This document shows, piece after piece, positions 48,414-59,169 of a stretch of 64,000 bases of DNA. Where the stretch lies: the NCBI RefSeq assembly GCF_910592395.1, contig NC_088312.1, forward strand, positions 14,549,292 to 14,613,291, in the 5' to 3' direction. The notes under the pieces were generated by a model. The model ran no database searches. It saw nothing but the letters and a program-made list of their open reading frames with translations, and was not told the origin of the DNA. Position 1 is the stretch's first letter; every line of letters starts with the position of its first letter. The stretch comes from Lineus longissimus (taxonomy: Eukaryota; Nemertea; Pilidiophora; Heteronemertea; Lineidae). The position numbers were made by a program, and so were the translations under genes.

Positions 48414-48852
48414 CCTTGATTAAAATTAAAGTAAAGATGTTTTAGTTTTTCTTTTAATCTCATGAGTAATGTAATACACATGACATTTAGCTGCCTTCCA
48501 CACTTTGATCATACTCCACCCCTGTTCATATCATATGACTGCACGAATCAAAAATTCATATGCATCAACAAACCATTTTTATTTTACAAGCAATGAAATC
48601 TAGTTTGCCTGAAGCCAAGCATGCCATGTGTTGCATTCCCAACAACACACTGTGCTACATATATGCACTTTACAATACATCACAGTGTGTGAAATCTGAT
48701 TTTATCATCATCTGATTTTATCAAAGTGTAACTTTGTGGTATAAAACACAAATGAAGTGAAGTCTATATAGACACGTGTACATACAACAAATACACACTT
48801 GATGATAATTGTATGTGAAATCCAAGAAGATTTTCTAGATTCAACATAAACT

Positions 48853-49322
48853 CAGTGTTCTCCACAAACCTTTGATAAAGGGGCGCCCCTTCCGATTTCC
48901 GCCCCCTATAAAAATGGCTGCCCCTTAAAAAATGTGTTTGTTTTTGAAAAAGGCCTCCTAATTCGTTTTATCCGCCTTAAATGCCACATTGATATGACAC
49001 CAAATGCCTTTAAAGTGCTCCTGAAATCCTTGAAATCTTGAAAATAGGACCTACAGTGGAACCTCCCTTAGCGGACATCTCTCTATTAAGGACACTAGTT
49101 TTGGTCCCAAATTGGTAGTTTCTATTCAATTTGACCTCTCTAATCAGGACACTTCTCTATTAAGGACAGCACTTGCCAGTCCCGAAGGTGTCCTTTATAG
49201 AGAGGTTCTACTGTATTAACAAGAATTTGAGAACAATTTTCCCAGTGCAATGAAAATGCGGCGAAAACAGAAATTTTTCTTAGATTACCCCCCTCTTAAC
49301 TCAAAGGCTGTGGAGAACACTG
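48853..49322. mobile_element. hAT-like non-autonomous element carrying a nested MITE
   Basis: CAGTGTTCTCCACAAACCTTTGA and TCAAAGGCTGTGGAGAACACTG are terminal inverted repeats. CAGTGTTC-type ends are characteristic of the hAT superfamily. A clear 8-bp target duplication is not visible (flanks CATAAACT and AAACTTTG). A pogo-like MITE (49054-49213) is inserted inside; without it the element is about 308 bp. The left interior has GGGCGCCCCTT and GCCCCCTATAAAAATGGC. Confidence 0.75.
49054..49213 (-). mobile_element. Pogo/Tigger-like MITE, copy 5 (nested)
   Basis: Runs in the opposite orientation to the other four: CAGTGGAACCTCCCTTAGCGG to GAGGTTCTACTG, with TA at 49052-49053 and 49214-49215. It lies inside the hAT-like element, so it inserted later. 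Confidence 0.87.
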
Positions 49323-49397
49323 AAACTTTGTGACTTTAAAGAGGTACATGTTCGTAATTACTGGTGCTCCAGGAAAATAGAAATACAGTTATACACA

Positions 49398-49488
49398 ATG
49401 CTGTAGAACTGTTATTGTGCATACAAATTTGTTGAAATTTGGTATGTATAGTATCTGTCTTCACAACGGCAATGCTGACATTTACGCA
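49398..49488 (+). repeat. Dispersed ~85-bp repeat, copy 2
   Basis: Matches 21315-21402 in order (GCATACAAATTTG, TCTGTC, ACAACGGCAATGCTGA). Confidence 0.55.
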
Positions 49489-49740
49489 TTACGCATTTCA
49501 AATTTGAGAACAAATTTAACCTTTCACTGCCTGCACCCGGTACCACCGTATATAAAGAGATGTCGCTGAACTGCTGCAGAAGTGGCAAATAATATCACCA
49601 CATTTTTCTAAATGTTTTTCCTTTTCACTTCTGTTGTAGAATACTGATAAGACTTCTGGTAAATTGGTAATGAACAGGTTGTCTGAATGACTGGTCAAAC
49701 ACTGGATCAATATGATGACTAGAGTGATATCATTAGGGGA

Positions 49741-50885
49741 GCTTGAGCTGACAACATGGATAATGATGCATGTCCATTAGTCAACAGGCTACAAGAGTGC
49801 TTCCTATCTTGTCTTTACACATCACCCCAAGTTCCTGGAGACAACCACTTGTGGAGCATATGCTGGGAGGACAGCTCTGTGGTTATGGTGTGTAGTGTGT
49901 GCGTGTGTGGGGGGGGAGAGTTAGGGTGGGCTGGGGTGGGCTGGAGAGGTTAGACTGACAAGAATGGATAATGATGCGTGTCAATAGTCAATATGGCACT
50001 GAAATCGGGTTCCTGTCTTGTCATAACCTTGAGTTCCTGAAGACAGCCACTTGTGGTGAATATGCTTGGAGGATGGCTCTGTGATAATGTTATAGAGTTG
50101 GGGAGAGAGGTTGGGATGACAAGCATGGATAATGATGCATGACCATAGTCAATATTCCACACGGATGCTTCTATCTTGTCCTTATACATCACTCTGTGTT
50201 CCTGGAGACAACCACTTGTGGTGAATATGCTGGGAGGACAGCTCTGTGGTGATGGTTGGTAATGGCAAGTGAGGGTTGGGAGAACTAAGAGGTTGAGCTG
50301 GCAAGCATGGCTAATGATGCGTGCCCATAATCAATATCAAACAGGGATGCTTCCTATCTTGTCATCATACATCATCAAGACTTCCTTAAGACATCCACCT
50401 GAGGTGAATATGCAAGAAGAGAACAGCTTTCTGGTATTGGTAGGGAATGGGGTAGAGGGTTGGGGAGGGCTGAAGAGGCGGAGCTGACAAGGATTATAAG
50501 AATGCATGTCCATACTCAATATGTAACAGGAATGCTCTCTAACTTGTCATTATATATGGTTGGTAACTGAAGAAAACCACTTGCATGACTTGTGGTGAAT
50601 ATGCTAGTAGAGAATAGCTCTGTACTGGTGGGGAATGGAGCGGGTAAGTGGGGAGGGCTGAAGACGATCGGGTGACAAGAATGGATAATGATGAATGTCC
50701 ATGGCCAATATAAATGGGTGCTTCTTATTTTGTCCTTACACATCACCCCAAATTCCTTGAGGCAACCAATTTAAATGTAGTGCATTTGCTGGGCGAACAA
50801 CTCTGTGGTAATGGTAACGGAGGGTTGGGGAGGGCTGAAGACGATGGGGTGACAAGAATGGATAATGATGCATGTCATTAATAAC
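49741..50885 (+). repeat. ~185-bp tandem repeat, 6 units plus a partial
   Basis: Units begin with GAGCTGACAAGCATGGATAATGATGCATG-type sequence at about 49747, 49954, 50116, 50296, 50483, 50672 and 50850. They include ATCTTGTCATTACACATCA, GGAGACAACCACTTGTGGTGAATATGC and GGACAGCTCTGTGG, and end in a G-rich GGGTTGGGGAGGGCTGAAGA-like stretch. Units are 160-207 bp and notably diverged. Short frames inside (65-80 codons) do not persist between units, so no coding constraint is seen. Confidence 0.88.
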
Positions 50886-52232
50886 AGCATAGTTGCTATA
50901 ACTCTGGTATCTTTAAGCACATGTGATCTTCGTCATAAATCGTTGAGTAGCGGATCCAAAATAGCAGTCTGCGCTGGCAGTTATGTGACTAGGCAGGAGT
51001 CCGATTGAGCTCTTGACTTATACAGGCTGATGACCAACAACACAACTGTTCATCAGTGATGTTGCCCCCTCCCTCACATACAACTCTCTTGCTATTCATC
51101 TCCCCACACATTCAAATTGTGCCAATTGATTAGGCTAACATCCTAAGTTCAATATCTTCACAATTCCCAATATAAATCAATTAATTTCGCTAGCAGTTGC
51201 ATGCTGAACACATTCAACAGAAAAGAAATGTTTGCTTTGTTCATTGATTGTCATGCGCCAGCAATTAACTAAATATTGCATTTCATATTCCGTTGTAAAG
51301 AGTGTGTTCTCCATTTCATGGCTATAAAGTGTTAATGCAATGGAAATATATGCCAGCCTCAGCCCTTGAATGTCCATAATTCCCTCGACTTCGACTTTTG
51401 ACAATTTGAAAAAGCAAATTAATCATGTTGTACATCTGTTCACAATACTGGAACCAAACATTTCCAGAAAGCTTTATACTCAGTCTATGTCTTTTCATAT
51501 GCCAAATGATATATCAAAAATTAAGATTTTTATATTAAATTTGCTTAAAAGAAACCTATCGCGAAACGCTTGTAAAAATGGGGAGTTTTGAACGGCCCGG
51601 TTAAAACCTAAGGCAGGAATATAAAGCTTCCATTGATAAATCTTAGCAGTTTCGAGTGCCCCTCACATAGTTGATTATGTGAGCTGGACATCTGGGTAAC
51701 ATTGCATAACATTGCATAAAATTACTGACTCCATTCAATGAACTTCTTAAGAGATAATTACTTCTCACTAATTTTGGGTTACAAAGTTGATCCATCATTT
51801 ACCTCATTGCAAGAAATATGCAGAAAATATTTCCACATAAATGTTATAAACAGCCAAGCATAGTTACTCGGTTGATTAATGAAACTCTCAAGAGCATCGT
51901 ACAATCACAGCCTTGTAGTAGCAAGACCTGAATATTAAATATTTATATCAAGAAATTTTATGAGAACCCGAGTCGATGCTGCTTTTTTGGTGCAGAGGAT
52001 AGGTGCAGTAGGCAAGAGCAACTCAGATTATCGTTTCAATGAATGGAAAATGCAAGTAAAATGCCCTGCAGATCAACGCACTGAACATTTTTTACTCCAG
52101 ATATAAATTTGTTTGTTTGTAAAAGTAGACACACACGTCAAGGATGATTCTGAAGAGAAAAAAGAATGATGTTATTATAATAGCTTTTATACCATATATG
52201 TAGGTATAAATACCAACTATACGCCATATTTG
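50886..52232. other. No gene seen
   Basis: About 1.3 kb without recognisable features; frames of 73-75 codons at 51177-51591 are on opposite strands and unrecognised. Confidence 0.4.
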
Positions 52233-52520
52233 AAGGAAAATATGTTTGCATTTGGAGATACTTGAACTTACATGGATGCCTCAAATAGATAAGCTACGAG
52301 CCTTGCGGTAGATAGGCCACCCCATATAATACATCTCCAAGGTTACATACCAAGGCCATATTTGAAGAAAAACTTTCTTGCATTCGGAGCTCTTGGAACT
52401 TACATGTTTGCCTCAAAAAGAGAAAACTATGAGCCTAGGGGTAGATGGGCCACCCCTACACCATCAACATATCATCCATCTCCAAGGTTACATTCCAAGG
52501 CCATATTTGAAAAAAACGAC
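52233..52520 (+). repeat. 2.2 copies of a 122-145-bp tandem repeat
   Basis: GCCATATTTGAAG boxes at 52233, 52355 and 52500. The first two are followed by TTTGCATTTGGAG..CTT..AACTTACATG and later GGTAGAT.GGCCACCCC and CATCTCCAAGGTTACAT. The second unit lies in a 68-codon frame, but the first has stops in the same frame, so it is not treated as coding. Confidence 0.7.
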
Positions 52521-53043
52521 CCATCATACTCTTACTTCCATTCATTGATTTCTTGCGTTTGGAGATGACACAAGATACCCTCAAGGTTATGTCAACATAT
52601 CCACATGTTCATGCGATGAGAGCACTTTTTATCATTAACAAATAACCAGCATTGGGTATTCATTTTTTATCAAGGATAACTACAATGACAGAGTTGGTCT
52701 TCATTTGAGAAATGTGTTCCAACAATCTATGCCCATGCAGGTTCTGAAACCAAGTGAAGGTTTTTAAAGACCTGCTCCGTCTGTTGAAAAAATTGAAAGT
52801 GAACTTGACTTTGAAAACTGCGTAAATAGGTACCAGTTCTGAATATAAATTTTATTTCAATCACACAGTGTGCAGACTGATATTCAAATAAATAAATGAT
52901 AAGTTTCAGCAAATTTGTGTGCATAACAACTGCACTGCTGCAATGTTGATATCTATTCACCAAGAAGCTTGGTACCCAGGACCAGAACATCTTTCAAGCA
53001 AAAGCTTTCATAATCATAGGAAGAAGTGCAATAATATTGAGTG
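52521..53043. other. No gene seen
   Basis: About 500 bp with no recognisable repeat; an 87-codon minus-strand frame (52727-52990) has no known domain. Confidence 0.4.
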
Positions 53044-53196
53044 CAGGGGCGGATCCAGCAGCGGGAGGAAGAGTACTGAATTTCTCATCAAAATTCCTGC
53101 TGTGTTCCAAAATTTCATGGTCAACTTTGTACATTTTTATGAACTTGGGAGAGGGGCGTGTGTCTGGTGCGCCCCCCCCCCTTTGATCCGCGCCTG
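53044..53196. mobile_element. 153-bp MITE (termini CAGGGGCGGATCCA)
   Basis: CAGGGGCGGATCCAGCAGCGG at the left, and a C-run then TTTGATCCGCGCCTG at the right, form an inverted repeat of about 14 bp. CAGGGGCGG-type termini are frequent in hAT-like MITEs; a target duplication is not clear here. A second, left-end-only copy is at 37849. Confidence 0.65.
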
Positions 53197-53345
53197 TATA
53201 GGGTACTAATTTCATAACCAGGAGGTTATAGGTTTAAACCTCGGTAGAATCACTTTCTAATGTCTGTGTGCTTGAGCAAAACACCTAACCCTAGTTCTCT
53301 CCACTCATAAGTATGATTGGATACTATTCAGTGAAACATAAGAAA
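53197..53345 (+). repeat. tRNA-derived SINE fragment (different body)
   Basis: TTCATAACCAGGAGGTTATAGGTTTAAACCTCGG has a B-box-like GGTTTAAACC and a tRNA arm resembling that of the other SINEs. It is followed by GTGTGCTTGAGCAAAACACCTAACCCTA, a motif (CTTGGGCAAGACACTTAACCC type) common in invertebrate and fish SINE bodies. The 5' part is cut off by the adjacent MITE. Confidence 0.55.
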
Positions 53346-53900
53346 ACAGGAAAAACCCATCTAAAGCAACAGATATGATGTTGGCTTATGTATACCTCAC
53401 TTAATCAGATTGAAGCCTGCTTTAAGAGTTATGTGTTGAAGGCATTGTACACAAACAGCCTTCTATGTCTACATTCTTAGATGAAATTGACATTTCCTTC
53501 ATCATTTCTTATTCCAATATGTTTGCATCTCATCTTCTTCAAGTCTTTTCATGTATATTCTATCTCTGGTCACACAGGATATTTCGATATGTGGCACTGA
53601 TCCTTTGGCATAGACTCATGTATATTCCCCCTCACAAGTCATGTTTCACTTGATACCGCACCAGCTTTTTGAATAAAGCTATAGTTTTTGATGAAATCAT
53701 GCTGAAAGGCTTTGATATTCAGTGACGTAGAACTTTTGTCTTTTGACTATGAACTATCACAGGTGTACACATTGTATGTAGTAAGACAAAAATCAAGAAA
53801 TAAGACTCATAATTTCTCAAACATGCAGCATATAAACTGCTTGATACAATGTCATTCAGGGTGATGTGTCAAGAGATTGCTCCTAATTTGTTGAAGCATG
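53346..53900. other. No gene seen
   Basis: About 550 bp of AT-rich DNA; a 62-codon frame at 53465 is unrecognised. Confidence 0.4.
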
Positions 53901-54133
53901 GGGCAGCGGTAGTAGAGTGGAAGAGAGTTGGCCTCATGATCAGGAGGTCAATGGTTTGACTCCCAGCCGAGTCGCTGCTTAGAGTTCAAGTGAGCGCCTT
54001 CTGGTTGCTCCTTGAAACCCCTGATTGATTTCTGTTGAGAACGGGGTAATAATATGATATCCCAAAAGCGCTTTGATCAGGCAAACATGGAAAAGCACTA
54101 TATTAAAACTCAATATCATTATTGTCATTATTA
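53901..54133 (+). repeat. tRNA-derived SINE, copy 2
   Basis: Same family as 47929-48186: GGGCAGCGGTAGTAGAGTGGAAGAG, B box GGTTTGACTCC (one change from copy 1), body TTCTGGTTGCTCCTTGAAAC and AAAAGCGCTTTGATCAGG, and an (ATT/ATC) tail. It lacks about 15 bp after the tRNA head (CCCCTACTGG in copy 1). Confidence 0.88.
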
Positions 54134-54465
54134 AAAGCATCCTTTAGCAGAACATGTGGAGGCTTTGCATAGAGTCAGCTTTATTATAACTATGTGGTTT
54201 CAAAAAGAAATGTTATGCACTTACAGTGTCAACACTGAACAGCAGAATATTTTTCTCCTCATCTTACTTTGCTTAGGTCCTAGAAGGACACACATCTTTG
54301 TCACCCAGTTTAATAATTGAATTCAACCATCCTTTTGTTGGGGAGTGATTAAAGAGTGCTCAAGCACAATACCATACTGAAACCCTATGCTTTTAAAAGA
54401 GATGTTAGCTGCCTTTGCCCGGGGTGATTTTCTACTTCCTTTATTGAGGAGTCATTAAAAACTAA
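54134..54465. other. No gene seen; left border of the satellite
   Basis: Non-repetitive DNA up to the array. At 54389-54410 TTTTAAAAGAGATGTTAGCTGCC resembles a decayed satellite unit (TTTTAAGCAGAGATGTTGGC), so the array border may be frayed. Confidence 0.5.
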
Positions 54466-55269
54466 GCATATTAAAGTACTGACACCTCTTGTTTTAAGCA
54501 GAGATGTTGGCAAATTAAAGTATTGACACCCTTTGTTTTAAGCAGAGATGTTGGCAAATTAAAGTATTGACACCCTTTGTTTTAAGCAGAGATGTTGGCA
54601 TATTAAACTATGACACCCCTTGTTTTAAGCAGAGATGTTGGCATATTAAACTATTGACACCCCTTGTTTTAAGCAGAGATGTTGGCATATTAAAGTATTG
54701 ACACCCCTTGTTTTAAGCAGAGATGTTGGCATATTAAACTATGACACCCCTTGTTTTAAGCAGAGATGTTGGCATATTAAACTATTGATACCCCTTGTTT
54801 TAAGCAGAGATGTTGGCATATTAAACTATGACACCCCTTGTTTTAAGCAGAGATGTTGGCATATTAAACTATTGACACCCCTTGTTTTAAGCAGAGATGT
54901 TGGCATATTAAAGTATTGACACCCCTTGTTTTAAGCAGAGATGTTGGCATATTAAACTATGACACCCCTTGTTTTAAGCAGAGATGTTGGCATATTAACT
55001 ATTGACACCCCTTGTTTTAAGCAGAGATGTTGGCATATTAAAGTATTGACACCCTTTGTTTTAAGCAGAGATGTTGGCATATTGAACTATGACACCCTTT
55101 GTTTTAAGCAGAGATGTTGGCATATTAAACTATTGACACCCCTTGTTTTAAGAACAGATGTTGGCATATGAAAGTATTGACACCCTTTGTTTTAAGCAGA
55201 GATGTTGGCATATCAGAGTATTGACACCCCATGTTTTAAGCAGAGATGTTGGCATATTAAACTATTGAC

Positions 55270-55700
55270 ACCCTATGTTTTAAGTAGAGATGTTGGCATA
55301 TCAAAGCATTGACATCCCTTGTTTTAAGTAGAGATGTTGGCATATTAAAGTACTGACACCCTTTGTTTTATGCAGTGATGTTGGCATATCAAAGTATTGA
55401 CACCCTTTGTTTTATGCAGTGATGTTGGCATATTAAACTATTGACACCCCTTGTTTTAAGTAGAGAGGTTGGCATATCAAAGTATTGACACCCCATGTTT
55501 TAAGCAGAGATGTTGGCATATTAAACTATTGACACCCTATGTTTTAAGTAGAGATGTTGGCATATCAAAGTATTGACATCCCTTGTTTTAAGTAGAGATG
55601 TTGGCATATCAAAGTATTGACACCCCTTGTTTTAAGTAGAGATGTTGGCATATTAAAGTACTGACACCCTTTGTTTTATGCAGTGATGTTGGCATATCAA
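55270..55700. repeat. Local 264-bp duplication within the satellite
   Basis: The rare variant CCCTATGTTTTAAGTAGAG at 55271 recurs at 55535, followed in both by a TTGACATCCC unit and by TTTTATGCAGTGATG units. The offset of 264 bp equals six 44-bp units. Confidence 0.7.
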
Positions 55701-56064
55701 AGTATTGACACCCTTTGTTTTAAGTAGAGATGTTGGCATATCAAAGTATTTACACCCTTTGTTTTAAGCAGAGATGTTGGCATATCAAAGTATTTACACC
55801 CTTTGTTTTAAGTAGAGATGTTGGCATATTAAAGTATTGACACCCTTGTTTTAAGCAGAGATGTTGGCAAATCAAAGTATTGACACCCTTGTTTTAAGCA
55901 GAGATGTTGGCATATCAAAGTATTTACACCCCATGTTTTAAGCAGAGATGTTGGCATAATAAAGTATTGACACCCTTGTTTTAGGCAGAGATGTTGGCAT
56001 ATTAAAGTACTGACACCCCTTGTTTTAAGCAGAGATGTTGGCATATTAAAGTATTGACACCCTT

Positions 56065-56956
56065 TGTTTTAAGCAGAGATGTTGGCATATTAAAGTATTG
56101 ACACCCTTTGTTTTAAGCAGAGATGTTGGCATATCAAAGTATTTAAACCCCTTGTTTTAAGCAGAGATGTTGGCATATTAAAGTATTGACACCCTTTGTT
56201 TTAAGCAGAGATGTTGGCATATTGAACTATGACACCCTTTGTTTTAAGCAGAGATGTTGGCATATTAAACTATTGACACCCCTTGTTTTAAGAAGAGATG
56301 TTGGCATATCAAAGTATTGACACCCTTTGTTTTAAGCAGAGATGTTGGCATATCAAAGTATTTACACCCCTTGTTTTAAGCAGAGATGTTGACACCCTTT
56401 GTTTTAAGCAGAGATGTTGGCATATTGAACTATGACACCCTTTGTTTTAAGCAAAGATGTTGGCATATTAAACTATTGACACCCATAGTTTTAAGCAGAG
56501 ATGTTGGCATATTAAAGTATTGACACCCTTTGTTTTAAGCAGAGATGTTGGCATATTGAACTATGACACCCTTTGTTTTAAGCAGAGATGTTGGCATATT
56601 AAACTATTGACACCCCTTGTTTTAAGAAGAGATGTTGGCATATCAAAGTATTTACACCCTTTGTTTTAAGCAGAGATGTTGGCATATTAAACTATTGACA
56701 CCCCTTGTTTTAAGTAGAGATGTTGGCATATCAAAGTATTGACATCATTTGTTTTAAGTAGAGATGTTGGCATATTAAAGTACTAACACCCTTTGTTTTA
56801 TGCAGTGATGTTGGCATATCAAAGTATTGACACCCTTTGTTTTAAGTAGAGATGTTGGCATATCAAAGTATTGACACCCCTTGTTTTAAGTAGAGATGTT
56901 GGCATATTAAAGTACTGACACCCTTTGTTTTATGTAGTGATGTTGGCATATCAAAG
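56065..56956. repeat. Satellite higher-order block A
   Basis: Recurs at +2076 (58141-59032) and, from about 56190 on, at +6279. Diagnostic rare variants in order: TATTTAAACCCC (56141), a shortened unit GATGTTGACACCC (56385), ACCCATAGTTTT (56481) and TTGACATCATTTG (about 56740). Confidence 0.85.
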
Positions 56957-58140
56957 TATTGACACCCTTTGTTTTAAGTAGAGATGTTGGCATATCAAAG
57001 TATTGGCACCCTTTGTTTTAAGCAGAGATGTTGGCATATCAAAGTATTGCCACCCTTTGTTTTAAGTAGAGATGTTGGCATATTAAAGTATTGACACCCT
57101 TGTTTTAAGCAGAGATGTTGGCATATCAAAGTATTTACACCCCATGTTTTAAGCAGAGATGTTGGCATATTAAAGTATTGACACCCTTGTTTTAGGCAGA
57201 GATGTTGGCATATTAAAGTACTGACACCCCTTGTTTAAGCAGAGATGTTGGCATATTAAAGTATTCACACCCTTTGTTTTAAGCAGAGATGTTGGCATAT
57301 CAAAGTATTGACACCCTTGTTTTAGGCAGAGATGTTGGCATATTAAAGTACTGACACCCCTTGTTTTAAGCAGAGATGTTGGCATATTAAAGTATTGACA
57401 CCCTTGTTTTAGGCAGAGATGTTGGCATATTAAAGTACTGACACCCCTTGTTTTAAGCAGAGATGTTGGCATATTAAAGTATTGACACCCTTGTTTTAGG
57501 CAGAGATGTTGGCATATTAAAGTACTGACATCCCATGTTTTAAGCAGAGATGTTGGCATTTTAAAGTATTGACACCCTTGTTTTAGGCAGAGATGTTGGC
57601 ATATTAAAGTACTGACACCCCTTGTTTTAAGCAGAGATGTTGGCATATTAAAGTATTGACACCCTTGTTTTAGGCAGAGATGTTGGCATATTAAAATACT
57701 GACACCCCTTGTTTTAAGCAGAGATGTTGGCATATTAAAGTATTGACACCCTTGTTTTAGGCAGAGATGTTGGCATATCAAAGTATTGACACCATTGTTT
57801 TAAGCAGAGATGTTGGCATATCAAAGTATTGACACCATTGTTTTAAGCAGAGATGTTGGCATATCAAAGTATTTACACCATTGTTTTAAGCAGAGATGTT
57901 GGCATATTAAAGTATTGACACCATTGTTTTAAGCAGAGATGTTGGCATATTAAAGTATTGACACCATTGTTTTAAGCAGAGATGTTGGCATATTAAAGTA
58001 TTGACACCCTTGTTTTAAGCAGAGATGATGGCATATTAAAGTATTGACACCATTGTTTTAAGCAGAGATGTTGGCATATTAAAGTATTGAAACCATTGTT
58101 TTAAGGAGAGATGTTGGCATATTAAAGTACTGACATCCCA

Positions 58141-59032
58141 TGTTTTAAGCAGAGATGTTGGCATATTAAAGTATTGACACCCTTTGTTTTAAGCAGAGAT
58201 GTTGGCATATCAAAGTATTTAAACCCCTTGTTTTAAGCAGAGATGTTGGCATATTAAAGTATTGACACCCTTTGTTTTAAGCAGAGATGTTGGCATATTG
58301 AACTATGACACCCTTTGTTTTAAGCAGAGATGTTGGCATATTAAACTATTGACACCCCTTGTTTTAAGAAGAGATGTTGGCATATCAAAGTATTGACACC
58401 TTTTGTTTTAAGCAGAGATGTTGGCATATCAAAGTATTTACACCCCTTGTTTTAAGCAGAGATGTTGACACCCTTTGTTTTAAGCAGAGATGTTGGCATA
58501 TTGAACTATGACACCCTTTGTTTTAAGCAGAGATGTTGGCATATTAAACTATTGACACCCATAGTTTTAAGCAGAGATGTTGGCATATTAAAGTATTGAC
58601 ACCCTTTGTTTTAAGCAGAGATGTTGGCATATTGAACTATGACACCCTTTGTTTTAAGCAGAGATGTTGGCATATTAAACTATTGACACCCCTTGTTTTA
58701 AGAAGAGATGTTGGCATATCAAAGTATTTACACCCTTTGTTTTAAGCAGAGATGTTGGCATATTAAACTATTGACACCCCTTGTTTTAAGTAGAGATGTT
58801 GGCATATCAAAGTATTGACATCATTTGTTTTAAGTAGAGATGTTGGCATATTAAAGTACTAACACCCTTTGTTTTATGCAGTGATGTTGGCATATCAAAG
58901 TATTGACACCCTTTGTTTTAAGTAGAGATGTTGGCATATCAAAGTATTGACACCCCTTGTTTTAAGTAGAGATGTTGGCATATTAAAGTACTGACACCCT
59001 TTGTTTTATGTAGTGATGTTGGCATATCAAAG
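58141..59032. repeat. Satellite higher-order block B (copy of A at +2076)
   Basis: The same rare variants occur in the same order at 58217, 58461 and 58557, each exactly 2076 bp after block A. Block A has a private AAAGATG (56452) where B reads AGAGATG; B reads CACCTTTTG (58396) where A reads CACCCTTTG. Confidence 0.85.
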
Positions 59033-59169
59033 TACTGACACCCTTTGTTTTATGTAGTGATGTTGGCATATTAAAGTATTGACACCCTTGTTTTAGGCAG
59101 AGATGTTGGCATATTAAAGTACTGACACCCCTTGTTTTAAGCAGAGATGTTGGCATATTAAAGTATTGA

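Noticed and set aside
48845-49330. 8-bp duplication for the hAT-like element
   Set aside because: Flanks CATAAACT and AAACTTTG share only AAACT in shifted positions; superfamily assignment rests on the termini alone.
52362-52568. 68-codon frame that looks protein-like
   Set aside because: It covers one unit of a tandem repeat, while the other unit has stop codons in the equivalent frame.
53044-53205. 8-bp target duplication for the CAGGGGCGG element
   Set aside because: The flanks TATTGAGT and TATAGGGT look alike but are offset by one base and differ at two positions, so no duplication is claimed.
54698-55171. Plus-strand repetitive frames of 70-73 codons
   Set aside because: Same cause: consecutive 43- and 44-bp satellite units keep one frame open by arithmetic.
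57170-57781. 203-codon minus-strand open frame, and similar frames at 58983, 60373, 62066 and 63449
   Set aside because: They are translations of the 87-bp satellite dimer (29 codons). Identical peptides recur wherever the dimer does; no other coding signal is present.
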